Below, piece by piece: positions 35,921 through 48,278 of a stretch of 64,000 nucleotides of DNA (within the stretch, counting starts at the first letter, position 1; each line of letters starts with the position of its first letter). The notes under the pieces are model-generated. The model made no database searches and was not told the DNA's origin. It worked only from the letters and a program-made list of their open reading frames with translations. The position numbers and the translations under genes are program-made. This DNA comes from Batrachochytrium dendrobatidis JAM81 (taxonomy: Eukaryota > Chytridiomycota > Chytridiomycetes > Rhizophydiales): NCBI RefSeq assembly GCF_000203795.2, contig NW_006281109.1:444001-508000 (forward strand), given 5' to 3'.

Positions 35921-36997
35921 TATTGTTTTTGGACTCCATCCCAAGGGTCAATTATATTATCCATCAAACTGCCTAATGCAGATCCAACACTCTCATCCTC
36001 GTCAATGATATTTGGATATGTCGCTTTAACCGTGTGCCAATCTACACGAGCTACTTTTAGGTCAGATGTGTAAAGTTGCTGAGTACACCACTCATCATCA
36101 TTAATCAAATCTCGTCTACTCTTGCCATGAGTGATTGACGACACTCTTCTTTTTTCCCCCAGATCTCCTAAATCTACTTCATCATCACTCCAATCGTACG
36201 TTAAACCTGATGGGTATGCAACTCCGGACTCCTGAGTATGCCTAAGCTTTGACTTGTCAGGGTTCGTGTTGATACGATTGACAGAAACCCAATGCCTCCA
36301 CTGAAACTTTGCCATTACCGACCCAGCAACAACTAGCACTACTGTAGCAATGATCCCCATTGCAGAAATTACGCCAAACAGCAGAGTTTTATCACGTAGA
36401 ATAGATTTATGGGAAGCTGGCTGTGGTGGAGTTGCTGCATCCGACTTGTGCAAAATTCCGTCTTGATCGTTCTTGCCAGAAATTTCCGCAATAGTTTTGA
36501 TTACGGTCATGCCAGGAGATAAGGTATGCACCGAGAGGGTATCGTGATGTTGATTAAATACCTTATCTGATGGCTGAGTGGTGCTTTCTGGTAACATTGC
36601 ATTTTGAGATGGTTCAATCTCTGTGTTAGATATCAGGGTTTTAGTCAATGGACCTTGATTAGAATCAAACGAATCGAAATTGGGTTGGCCATAGTTGGTG
36701 TAATCTCCAAGAAGATCAATGATACTTTGAAGATCGTCGGGAAGAATATCCGGAACACCAGGAACGGGCAAATGGGTTGATGGTGCTTTAAGGGTTCTAC
36801 TCGGTAATACTTGGCACATTCATATTTACAACCGAATGTGAGTTGTGGATTTTTTAAATTTTTGAATGTCGGAGCATATGAATTTAAGGTCAGAAAGGCA
36901 TGGACTTACGTGAACTACCGATGACTATCGCTCTTGTGAGTATAATGCATGTCAGGTATAAAATAGTAACAGGGACAATGCATTTTGATTCAAACAT
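35917..36997 (-). CDS. Single-pass type I membrane protein, unknown family
   Basis: Two exons fit in phase, 36997-36910 and 36809-35917, for 326 residues. Exon 1 encodes a signal-peptide-like start (MFESKCIVPVTILYLTCIIL). About 125 Ser/Thr/Asp-rich residues follow, then one membrane segment (TLLFGVISAMGIIATVVLVV) with WRHW just after it, and an acidic-basic mixed tail of about 130 residues containing two Ser-rich stretches and LGSLMDNIIDPWDG. I recognise no family. A surface or Golgi receptor-like role would be a guess. The stop codon overlaps the end of a truncated MITE, so the C-terminus may have been shortened by the insertion. Confidence 0.7.
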
Positions 36998-37149
36998 GTA
37001 TTTAAAAATAGTTATAATATTCAACTAAAACCTGTATATGATTAAGTGGTAGTGGATAAAGATATCAGCGGTTCAAGATGATTACACTGCAAAGAGTTTT
37101 TGATGATTCAATAAACGAATGCTACACTTTGAAATAAATTCAACTCTAA

Positions 37150-37610
37150 TTAAGCCGTATTCATGTAAAATGAAGCTTTTCTATATTTATCTTACAGTCG
37201 GAGCCTCTATTCTGTTTCGGAATAAACAATGGTTAAATATTCGTTCCGCTTGCTATTAGAAATTGATTGCTTTTTCCGTGAAAACTCTGCTGTATCTTAA
37301 TATCAGATAGTTCGCGTTCAAGTTCAAGATAACAAAGATTGCAGTTTCAGGAATAAATGCTGCTTCCTTGAAGGTCACTCAATGTTTAAAGAGCTGTAGA
37401 TTGAAATGATGCCAAGGATGTGGAATATATTGAAATAGCAATGTGAATATTCACTCTGTATTTTGTACAAGAATGAGCATGAAGGTCAGTAAACTAACAC
37501 AGTTGATAAAGCAATGTTCAGCAAATTTAATGAAAACTGGTACCAATCAAACATGACGGTTTATCATATATTGACATTTAATATTTCATTTTACTCGAAT
37601 ACGGTTATAA
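37150..37610 (+). mobile_element. MITE-like element, copy A
   Basis: The element has imperfect terminal inverted repeats, left TTAAGCCGTATTCATGTAAA and right TTTACTCGAATACGGTTATAA. Its interior is nearly identical, in inverse orientation, to 54942-55403. It is about 460 bp long and has no coding capacity, as expected for a non-autonomous DNA transposon. Target-site duplications could not be defined with confidence. Confidence 0.8.
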
Positions 37611-37748
37611 GCCAAACTCCGATCAACGCCACATTACACGCTGCTAAGCCACTGCAGTCGAGGTTATGAGCATACGAATAATTAATTTGTTGGCATGCGT
37701 TCATCATTTTCCCGATTTTGAGTATTGCTCGTCAGAATTAGTATTGAA

Positions 37749-37764
37749 GTGAATGCGGCTGTAA
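37749..37764. repeat. Remnant of a MITE right end
   Basis: The sequence GTGAATGCGGCTGTAA matches the right terminal repeat of the family with one change. No left end fits, so it is taken as a relic. The surrounding 37611-37861 shows no genes. Confidence 0.45.
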
Positions 37765-37861
37765 TAATACTTGATCAAGTGTTTGTAATTTTAAAGCAAA
37801 ATTGTTGGAATTCAAGGTAAAATATAGCATATTTATAATAGTAAAACAAATGTGGGCCCAT

Positions 37862-38302
37862 TTACAACCGTATTCATATAAAATGGAGTATTTGTATTTA
37901 TCTTGCAGTCAAACTTTGGAATAAACAATGGTTAAATATTTGGTAAGCCTTCATATTAGAGATTGGTTGTTTCTTGTATCCTAGAAACTTGGATACGTTG
38001 GCGCTCTAGTCCAAGACTACAACGATCGTACATTTCAGTAATACAACCGTTGTTTCCATGATGATCACTCAATGCCATAATATTCGGTTTATACGAAAAG
38101 GGTTAAAGATCAAAGTAATGTGGAATTTACTGGAGCTATAATGTGAACATCGTCCAATGTTTTTTATTTGAATGGAGTATGTCCATCAGACACTTTCTCA
38201 AGAGATGCAATATCTAGTAACTTTGACGCCAATTATTTCAGACTTTTATTATGTATTTTAATTCCATTATTTAATGTTTTATTTACGTGAATACGGCGAT
38301 AA
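37862..38302 (+). mobile_element. MITE-like element, copy B
   Basis: A 441-bp element runs from TTACAACCGTATTCATATAA to TTACGTGAATACGGCGATAA. Its first 328 bp equal the truncated copy next to VPS1. The middle differs from copy A, but the terminal regions and a shared internal block (AATAAACAATGGTTAAATAT) show common ancestry. It is non-coding. Confidence 0.8.
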
Positions 38303-38342
38303 AAGCTGGGCTTTTCAAACAAGGAGTCATTACAATTGGAGT

Positions 38343-38426
38343 ATCAAGGATTGTGCTGATTAGACTATTAAAATAAACTAGTTTTATCAACACATGCACT
38401 TGATATAATAGTCTACAATCCTTGAT
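38343..38426. repeat. Short inverted repeat (hairpin)
   Basis: The left arm is ATCAAGGATTGT plus AGACTATTA, split by seven bases; the right arm is TAATAGTCT followed by ACAATCCTTGAT. A loop of about 35 bases separates them. It may be a tiny element end or a folded RNA/DNA structure; nothing links it to a gene. Confidence 0.5.
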
Positions 38427-39217
38427 TTAGCAGACATCATATTACTTGACTATTGTACCTCTAGTATATGAGTTTTACTCTGTGACTGAGAAACTGGCGC
38501 ATTCTGCATTTTGATCCTAAGTATCATTCGTCGAATCTGGCATATTTTATCGAGTGAAGATGAAGTCTCTTGTATCGCTTGTCTTTGGTTTGAATTATCC
38601 ATCAATAAAGTTAAAAATGTTCAATTATGATATAATAATTGTCAAGATTTGGAATGGCAAAAAAGTTGAACAATAATTCAATCCGGTACATTTTATAAAT
38701 GGAAGCTAATTTGATCCAGCCATCTATTGTAAATTTCTCGAGTCAACTCCAAATTGTGTAGAGTCGAGATATTGATATCAGCATTGTGAATTTGATGGCA
38801 GATTGTTTGATTGCACCAACTGACAATGAAAACCACAACCGTACATGCTAATTTTACAAGATACAAGCCTAATTTTACAAGACATCAAACCACTCAGTAT
38901 AAGTGGACAGGATTATCACCATCAGGATTGTCTTGAATTCACCGAGTATTAAATAAACCACTAGTAACAAGAGTATAATCGAGACTGACACCGTTGTAGG
39001 TCAAACCAGTCGATTGAGTGATGCATTTTGACCCATATCATAATAGTACTTGTTGATATAGCCAAATCTGATGGTTTTTATTGCTCTATACTTTCGACTA
39101 ATTCATGCAAATCAACTGTCACTAATCAACGTGACAATAATTTTATCAAGAAATCGCATCAACACTTTATCTGGAACAAGTGTATTGCATTAAACCCAAA
39201 AAACCATCAGTGTTACT
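38427..39217. other. Non-coding region upstream of NAD synthetase
   Basis: The nearly 800 bp are AT-rich with no open frame worth calling. They should contain the promoter of the NAD synthetase gene. I see no recognisable motif. Confidence 0.35.
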
Positions 39218-42200
39218 ATGCCTGCATACATTACATTAGCAACATGTTCACTGAACCAGTGGGCTCTTGATTTTTCAGGAAACTATACTAGAATTCAAGA
39301 AAGCATTGATCAGGCCAAAGCCGCTGGTGCCTGTTATCGTCTTGGTCCCGAACTCGAGATTCCTGGCTATGGATGCAACGATCACTTTCTTGAAGGTGGG
39401 ATTATACATGTACATGAATGCAGTTGATTACTGTAACTTTAGCTATTATATGGCACTTGATTGTCGCCAAATCACTCCACTTTATAAATGCATCATGTTT
39501 GTCTTGGAATCATTCAACACTGATATCTTGTCAATTAAATAAACGATTCAACTTGATAGCTGATACACACCAGCACTCATGGGAGGTGCTTGCTAAATTA
39601 TTGGAAAACCCACAGAATGTTGGAATTACTTGTGATGTTGGCATGTGAGTAGATTTTATTCCTATTGCATAGGATCTGGAGTACAATATATCTTTGTGTT
39701 GGTGATGCTCATGAAACTAATGATGAAAATATAATTGGGTTTTAAACTATATTGACTGTTGTTAATATTCGTGCTGCGCCATTATATATATGATTCAAAT
39801 GAATCTTTAATTGGCACATATAGGCCAGTAATGCAGCGAGGTATTCTATACAATTGCAGGGTTATATTTCGTGACCACACTATTGTGATGATCCGTCCAA
39901 AGATGTTCATGGCAAATGACGGCAACTACCGAGAAATACGATGGTTCACGCCATGGTCTGAATATAAAAAACTTGATCAACTGTGCCTTCCCAAGATCAT
40001 TTCAAAACTCAACGGACAAACGAGTGCTCCATTTGGAGATGGAGTTGTGGCATTTTCAGAGTTTGTATTTTTTGCACTAGTTTAAACCGAGATTGATACA
40101 TTCGCCATGTATTTGTTGCTGACACTCCATTTACTGGCCTATTTTACACGTAACATTGCAATCTAGTGCAGTAATTGGCACAGAGATATGCGAGGAACTG
40201 TTTACACCGCATAGGTAGGTCTACTGAGTTATAATGCAGTACAATATTTTGTGACAAGACATTTAATCTAAACAGTGGTGCTGATCATGCACTTTGACAC
40301 AGTCCACATGTGCAAATGTCTTTGGATGGTGTTGAAATATTTACAAACGGCAGTGCAAGTCATCATGAGTTTTGTAAACTTGAACAACGTGTACAGCTCA
40401 TCAAAAGTGCTACTGAAAAGTGCGGGGGTATCTATCTGTACTCAAATCAGAAAGGATGCGATGGAGAGCGTGTATACTATGATGGATGTCCTTTGATTGT
40501 GCTGAACGGCGATGTTGTTGCACAAGGTGCTCAATTTTCATTGGCGGAAGTGGTGCGTAGCTGTATGGCGTTGTAGAATAGTTGCATGTTGAAATTAAAA
40601 GTTCTGGTTTTAATTGGTTATTAGGAGGTGATCACAGCAACGGTGGATCTTGATGATGTGCGTGCATACAGATCTGGGCTGGTTAGCCGCTCTTTGCAAG
40701 CTGCATCGATCAAGGAGCACTTTCCAGTCGTTCATCTAGACGTGTGTCTGACAAGCGAGTCGATTTTTAATGGAAAGTCGCTTGCTCAACCATGCTCTGT
40801 AAAATATCATAGCCCGTCTGAAGAAATCCGGCTTGGTCCTGCGTGTTGGCTTTGGGACTATTTGCGTCGAACACAGTCAGGCGGCTATTTTCTTCCACTT
40901 AGTGGTGGTATTGATAGCTGCTCGTCTGCTTTGATAGTGTTTTCCATGTGCGAGCTTGTTCATGCACGTCTTGATTGTTCAGGTATGTTTTGATAGTCAA
41001 TGGTGTTGTTAGCCACATATGGCCAGATATTTTGAAATAATACCATGATTTAGATAAAAAGGTGATTCAAGATCTTGAAGCCATTGTGGGTGCCAGTATT
41101 GATACAAGCAGCATGTCGCCATCCAAGATCTGTGGGTATGTAAACATGCCATATTGACTGTTGATATTGGCCAGCAATGAACGCTATAATGTTAACTGGT
41201 TTTGAATTGCATCCAGATTACTGTTGCACACATGCTATATGGGAACGATCAATTCAAGTAATGCTACACGAGACCGGGCTGCTATTTTAGCCAAGCGTAT
41301 TGGCAGGTATTCCAACAAATTTGTTGTATTGTGCAGATGATGCTGGATAATTGTATTAACAATCTATTCAAAATACCATGGGCACGTATAAGTTGGCATC
41401 TGTCCATCAATATTGATGCAGGTGTGGATGCTATTATGGGCATATTTCAACTAGCAACAGGCACATCACCCAAGTTTCATGTACATGGAGGTTCAGTGCG
41501 AGAAAACATTGCTCTTCAAAACATCCAGGCTCGTTTGAGAATGGTGATAGCGTATCTATTTGCACAGTTGCTTCCATGGACTCGTGATCGTCGGTCATCT
41601 CTACTTGTTCTTGGCAGTGCTAATGTGGATGAAATGTAGGCATCAAACTTTTATTTTCCAATGCAATTTAATCGGTGGATGTCGATGGTACATCGATCCA
41701 AGCGTTTGATAACTTACTTTGGAGTGTGGATACAGGCTAAGGGGCTATTTGACCAAATATGATTGCTCGAGCGCGGATTTGAATCCACTTGGTGGTATCA
41801 GTAAAGTCGATCTTGTCGAGTTTGTCAAGCACATGGCAGAATCAGTGCCTGAATTGGATATTTTGAGCGAATTTGTCAGTGCACCTCCTACTGCAGAGCT
41901 TGAACCCATTACTTTGCAACACGTTCAAACAGATGAGGTATGTTTTCATTGATGGATGGAATACATTCGTGTAGGCTATATTTGGTGCTTGCATTTCCTG
42001 TATGCATCGTCGGCTAAAGTGTGCTGACGCTTTTTTGTTGAATCTTGCAGGATGATATGGGAATGTCATACAAAGATCTGTCAGTATTTGGTACGCTTCG
42101 CAAAATATCAAAAATGGGACCTGTTTCAATGTTCCAGCGACTTCTTCACGATTGGGGTAGCATGTTTTCTCCAACAGAGGTATACAGCATATACCAGTTG

Positions 42201-42507
42201 ATTGATATCTGAAAGGCGTTTAAAAAAGCTAATGCACATTTCAATATTTATATTTGCCAACACTAAATATCCCAAATGATGTCAATTCAATATCAATCTC
42301 GTCGAGTAGATTGCTGCAAAAGTCAAGCGCATGTTTTTTTTCTACTCCATCAACCGGCACAAGGCAACCATTATGCCACCAGCCTATCACATGTCCAGCT
42401 ATTCTGCAGATGATAACCGTTTCGATATGCGTCCATTCCTGTACAATGCTTCATGGAAGTGGCAGTTTGAGAAAATAGATGACAAGGCAAAGTATGCACA
42501 AGAGTGA
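39218..42507 (+). CDS. QNS1: Glutamine-dependent NAD synthetase
   Basis: The enzyme amidates deamido-NAD to NAD using ammonia from glutamine, the last step of NAD synthesis. Twelve exons fit in phase: 39218-39395, 39560-39644, 39824-40060, 40167-40214, 40303-40552, 40625-40982, 41054-41135, 41217-41306, 41393-41635, 41736-41937, 42051-42179 and 42310-42507, giving 699 residues, as in yeast. The N-terminal nitrilase-type glutaminase has its Glu in [11 protein letters not shown], Lys in IRPKMFM and Cys in GTEICEEL. The C-terminal synthetase has the PP-loop [10 protein letters not shown] and GSANVDEM. Its stop lies only 41 bp from that of convergent SmD2. Confidence 0.96.
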
Positions 42508-42548
42508 ATACAAAATAGTTCATTCTGTGATATTCGTTTGCTGCTACA

Positions 42549-43601
42549 TTAAACAATGTTTCTCAACACCAGAATAACTATCAAGATTTTCAAAGTACAA
42601 ATAATAAAATATGAGTACTAGAATATGGCATTATATGGATAAATAGACTCGTGTTTTGAAACGACCGACAGACGTTGGTCAAATTCAGTATATACCTGAA
42701 TCTCCTCGTAAAAACATTTTGGAAATGAAACGATCCTTGTTCACTGGCTTTGCCTTTTTGATTCCTTTTCCGGTTTGTGGAGTTTCTATTCGATAAATAC
42801 ACCTGTTAGCAAATATATGCCATGCAACTGTATAACAATGTCCATTGAGAATTGCTCATCTAAAATATATACCTGTCCACATCTATATTCAATACAGTAG
42901 AATTAGTTTGGGTAATCTCTACATATTCGTATCTGATACATTAAATCAACATTGTGATGAGTATACACTGACCTCCTTCACATTCTCCAACACCATATTA
43001 CAATGCCGATCGCTGTTATCCAAGTAGAATCAATGTTAGTTGGACATGAAAACATGGACTCAGTCTACTGAAACAACCAAGTATATATGTGTATAATAGA
43101 TGCATATTATGCCAAGACGGGCACTTACAAAGCTTTGACTCGGGCCAATAGCTTGCGATTGTTTCTAATCATAACACAATTACATGAGTATCACATCCAT
43201 CTGACAAACATATCAATGCTACCATCCGACAGCTTTGGTGTATTGACTACAAATACATCAGCACAGAAAACACAATGGCAAGTTGTTATCCACAATATGA
43301 TCATACCGACAGACCACCAGCACTTGCGAGCTATTCTTGACTGCCTAGATTCCATTATAACCCATTAAGCCATGTGAGTAGGCCAGACTGATTCAATCAT
43401 ATATCATGTAGTTGCATATCATCTGAAAATATATGCTTATAAATAATCCAGTAGATATATCAGAAAGCGAATCGTTAAGCAATGGCCATTTCCAACCTGT
43501 GTGAGGATTGAAAGTGGGCCAGTCTGGAACTCGGCCTCTTCCAAGGCCTGCAGTTCTATCTCGCTCATCTCGCTTTTTGATTTTTGAGTTGTGGTAGCCA
43601 T
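42549..43601 (-). CDS. SMD2: Small nuclear ribonucleoprotein Sm D2
   Basis: SmD2 is one of the seven Sm proteins that ring spliceosomal snRNAs. Seven exons fit: 43601-43497, 43344-43307, 43164-43129, 43012-42973, 42882-42873, 42785-42696 and 42577-42549, for 115 residues (human 118). Diagnostic sequences are [57 protein letters not shown] and [19 protein letters not shown], which cover the Sm1 and Sm2 motifs. Exon 5 is a 10-nt microexon encoding MWT plus one base. One donor is GTCAGT. The family identity is unambiguous although no open frame longer than 62 codons exists. Confidence 0.95.
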
Positions 43602-44235
43602 CTCTAGCGTATATGGATGTATCAATGCTAGGCTAGATCCTAATAACTGATCAAATCACTCCGACAGTTTTTAAAAGTTGAAAATCAAATACAAATTGCT
43701 TTAAATTCACCAATTCAAGTTTGCAAAATAACCAACAAGAATTCTGCAATCGAGTAACAAGACTTTGACATGAATAAACTGTCCATAATACAGTCAATTT
43801 ATTAGTGTCAAATAGTATTCAACTGTAAAGTCTCGAGTTTATTTTTGAATTCAAAATTGTAAATCTGACAATTCAAGACCAACACAAACAAAACCCTAAT
43901 TACTATTTCAGATCTTTACCAACTCATCCACGTTGCATGCCATTGACTCGAAAACAAATGTGTATTCAACCAACTGGTAATATCTCGACGTGTGTCATGA
44001 TTATTTCAATTATACTATTGGTCATGCACATACCAGTTTAGTATTTTCTATTCATCCAGCCAGTCAAAAATAAATCAATCGCATCAGTGGTTACATTTAG
44101 AAAACACAACACATAGTGGATTCACACTTTATTCTGCCTCATCTGTATCATAATACAGCATACATCTCGACAAATCTTGAAACAGCAACTCATCACATTC
44201 TTCACAACCTGACAAAATATTCAGTACAACAGCCA
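43602..44235. other. Intergenic region SmD2/PBP1
   Basis: This AT-rich interval holds the SmD2 promoter and the PBP1 3' end. No gene, repeat or RNA was recognised. Confidence 0.35.
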
Positions 44236-47200
44236 TCACTGAGATCCTTGTGGTGAGGTTGCTTGTACAGCTACAATATACGGCGTGGCCTGTTGTGCAC
44301 TCGGCGATGTTGGTGGTAGCTGCGTATTCTGCGGATCTTGTATACCATATTGAACATAGGGTGATTGCATATACATCTGAGGTGCGTGGCCTTGCATCAT
44401 CATCTGATGCTGCTCATATGTAGGATACTCTACACTACCCGAACTGGGTCCACCACCTGTCGTGTTCGGTACACCTGCCATGTCTGACGGCATTGTACCG
44501 CCAACTATCATGACTGGCGCGCCATACTGCACTGCTTCGCCAGGACTCGAAACCCAGCCCATAGGCGGCATTGGTGGCTGATGAGAATATCCCATCACTG
44601 CTCCTGAAAGTTTATCAAATCATTGTATTAGTCAACACGCTAACCAGCGCTCGTGGTCACTTCAAACATTAACCATTCACCACAAACTGTTCATATCACT
44701 GATATCAACTTACCGGCTGGGTGCATTCCTGGCATAAACCCATATTGAGGATGCATTCCATACATCATTGCTGGTGCTGGCATTCCTGGATGAACCATTG
44801 ATGGATTATACATGACACCATGTGGCATATACTGGTATCCAATCACAAAGTCATCCCAAATAACATTTCAAATGTGCGATGCCATTCAAACAATCAACAC
44901 AAATATCAGTATACTTGAATCTCAAACAATCAACACCATACAAAATAGCACTGACCATTGGATCATACTGAGGCTGTGGTGGATATGGACCTGCTCCAGA
45001 ATAAAACTCACCACCTATCTGATGAGCATCATAATGCCCAGCTAATAATACAGCCAAATAGCATCAGAATATATACACTTTACATTCCAATTCAAATCAC
45101 TCAACATACATGGAGCATATTTCTGATATGGCTTTCCTTGATATGGCTTGGTATGCATCCGTGCATTGGGTGTCCCGTTTGACTTTCCGCCACGTCTGTT
45201 GGGATAATTAAAATTCTGATTCCATCAGACTCGCCATGTCAGTAACGTGCTATATGCATTCAGATAGACAAATGTCCCATTACGTTCCGACACGCTTACC
45301 TTTGGATCTGATGTTGGTTTTACACCAGACACTGCTGGTGGCTTTGCATTAGATACTGTTGTTGGCGTAAATTCAGAGGCCGATACATTAAACTTGAATG
45401 TAGATTTGGATGTCGACGTCATACTGGTGCCATTGGACGGAGTCTCTGACACTGTTGATACTTTGTCGCTTATATCTTCATCCTTGGACAATCGTGCATT
45501 CTCAGACACTGATTCTTGTGATATTGATTGCTTTCTTGGCAAACCCGTTTCACTCTTTGGTTCCTTTGTTGATGCACTGGTCTGTGTGGATTGTGGTTTT
45601 AAACTGGCTGACACGACTGTTTTTGGAGTTGGCGTGTGACTGTTGGCACAACTTGACAGTGGTTGCTTTGGAACCTTTACATTCGATTGTGCTGATGCAG
45701 TCACATCAGGCTTGGCTGATCCAGTGACGCATGCAGTAGGGTGTGTATTGAGCTTGGTTTCAGCATTTGTCTTGCAAGTCGTGGCTAATGATGCACTTGG
45801 ATTACTTTGACTATCGTGTGGTGTATTCGACGTGGTATCTGATACGACAGGATTAGGTTCTGATTTGGATACTGCCAAATGCTTGACAGATTCTACATTT
45901 GCCTTGACATCTGCTGTGTTTTTCTGAGACACCAATGCATTTTGTGTCGATGGATTCTTTTTGATGTCATTTGATGGCGTACCTGATGTTGCATTTTTAG
46001 TATGTGCATCCGACGCAGCATTACGATTGTTGGTTTTACAACTGGCACGGTCACTGCTGGTTTCCGGTTTGTCTGATTTGTTTGATTTGTCTTGCAAGAG
46101 TTGCGACTGTTCTATGTTGTTCGACTCTTTCTTGGCATCCATATGTAGAATGCATTTGATATCTTCAGGCATTGGTGTTTGCAGTTTGAAACTGTTTCCA
46201 AACTTTTTAAGATCGTCCAAAAGCCCGCCTTGTTTGGTTCGATGAATTTGCTCTCTTCGAACCTGCCATTGTTTTCGCTCACCTCCAGCAAACTCTGAAA
46301 ATAGTTTTTGTACTGTCACTGTAGGATCTGGCGTAGATTGTGGTGCATGACTATGTCGTGCATTCTTTTCAACAATACTGGCAAATGTAGTTCCAGTTCC
46401 AGCTGTAGACTGTGGTGCATTCTTTTCAGCAATACTGGCAAATGTGGCTCCGACTGTAGACTGTTTGTGTGTTGATGCTGGTGCGACAGTTGACCGCCAC
46501 GATGTATTTGTAGGTTTCCTATTGCCTTGGGTTACATTTCTCAAAACAGATGAATACCTATATCGGTGCAGTTGATATTAGCTGATCTGTATGCATAACC
46601 AACAGTACACTTGATGTATTTGTGTACTAATATTGATTGACACACCTGTCTTCTTCATCCATTGTGCTATCAGTTGGACAAAATCCGCGTTCTTCTGCCA
46701 CATGTAGATTACGAGTTGGTGCCTACAAACAGTTGAACAACAAGTCAAACAAGTCAATTTCAATGACAATTTACCAGAACATTGAACTCAACAACAACAA
46801 CATTATTCAACATTGAACCCAACAACAACATTATCCAACAACAACAACAAAATATGCCACGCGTAATCAAAGCGATTCATAGTTCCGACTCGTCCACTTA
46901 CTCGTTCAATCTCGGCTGCAATACGTGCTGCTTCGGCCTCTCGCTTAGAAAATCCTGGCAAACTCTTGTCTACTACCGTGGTATACATGTGTTCATCAAA
47001 ATCAGTGGTTACACCAAACAGTCGTTTATTCGTAGCAAACTGGTCCCAAGTTCCTGACTTTGGCACATCTACCAATTAACAGTCAGTTCATTACCAAACA
47101 TTGTCAACCAATACAACTGATCGATATCCATCACTGACTCATCTCACCTTCTAAACCTGTCATGCTTTGTTCATTGGCATTATCTGATGTCCATTTGGTC

Positions 47201-48081
47201 AGATTACGGTAGCGATGCTCACCTGCTCCACCCGATATCGCCGTATCTGTTTTAAAGTGATGAGACACTTTGGTCCGTGGTGGACGAGCTGTCTCAAACG
47301 AGGCTGCTGTAATCGATACCACATCTGCTCCACGAATGTTGAGTTGTGCAATGGCTCGACCTGTTCCTTTGCTATGAAGCACCCGTTTTCTCGCTTGTCG
47401 TAGACTGACTGACAAATCAACTGGATCTACAGTGTGGCAGATACCCTCAACCTCACTTCCATCTAATGTGGTCACCAGAGTCTTTACGCCCTGTTCATTG
47501 CAGATTCAATCAGTAAATATTCACATATCTCTGCAGTTCCACTCTCGACAAACACCATTGGACACTATCGTCACTTACCACAAGTTGCAGCACTGCGTTG
47601 AGTGCTCGTTCTTTTGCGCTCATTTTGGCGGATGGACTTTTCTGTGTCGAGTTTGTGCGAGATCCATTTGTCTTTGCTGCTGCAACTGATACTGCAGGCG
47701 TCATTGAGTCTGACACTGCCATCACTGGAGGTCCTGCACTCCATGCATTTGCTTTGGTTGCTTTCCTAATCCAATACATGCCAATTAAAATCAATATTGT
47801 TTGACAAGATTCAGTGACAATCTGGTCGCTTCGTGTACTTGACATTCTACTGCATAGTGTATACTTGATCGTATATAGATAGTCTACCATAAAACAATCA
47901 CTTACGGTATTTGTGGAGTTGGGCCCGACACATTTGAAGAAGGTCGAGTTTGGGTCTGAGGTTGTGAACGCATTGCATTCGATGTCGGAGTCTGTGATTT
48001 GTGTTGAGTGGTTCCCATTGGTGTCGATATCGAACCACTAAAAGGACCTGTTGTTTTTGTCGGAGAAGGTTTACGACCCAT
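44236..48081 (-). CDS. PBP1: Ataxin-2/Pbp1-like RNA-binding protein
   Basis: Ataxin-2/Pbp1 binds poly(A)-binding protein and shapes stress granules and mRNA stability. Ten exons fit: 48081-47906, 47765-47579, 47490-47148, 47068-46902, 46722-46646, 46557-45300, 45215-45110, 45041-44956, 44831-44714 and 44603-44236, giving 961 residues. After a Ser/Thr/Pro/Gln N-terminus comes the Lsm-like domain ([29 protein letters not shown]) and the LsmAD domain ([20 protein letters not shown]). A PAM2-like motif, [10 protein letters not shown], is near residue 700. An RGG-type segment (RRGGKSNG) and a Met/Pro/Gln/Tyr-rich low-complexity tail follow. Order and motifs match ataxin-2. Confidence 0.93.
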
Positions 48082-48172
48082 TGTTGGAATTTATCAAATA
48101 TATATAACTGATAGTAAGATTGCAGTAGCAACGGCCTTGATAGATTCGATCTGCACGACGATATGAAATGGA

Positions 48173-48278
48173 TTCACCATGACGATATGAGTAGGTTCGT
48201 CATGACAATATGTGTAGGTTCGTCATGACAATATTTGTAGGTTTGTCATGACAATATTCGTAAATTCGCCATGACAAT
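48173..48278. repeat. 23-bp tandem repeat, about 4.6 copies
   Basis: Units of TTCGTCATGACAATATxxGTAGG follow one another at 48173, 48196, 48219, 48242 and 48265 (partial), with 1-4 changes each. It lies about 90 bp upstream of the PBP1 start codon, each unit with the palindrome TCATGA, so it may affect that promoter. Confidence 0.8.

Noticed and set aside
37150..38302. MITE ends as the terminal repeats of the Maverick element
   Set aside because: They occur at unrelated intergenic sites, are only about 25 bp long and do not flank polB or the integrase.
45394..46245. Plus-strand open frames opposite PBP1
   Set aside because: They mirror the Ser/Thr/Lys-rich low-complexity part of PBP1 and contain no motifs.
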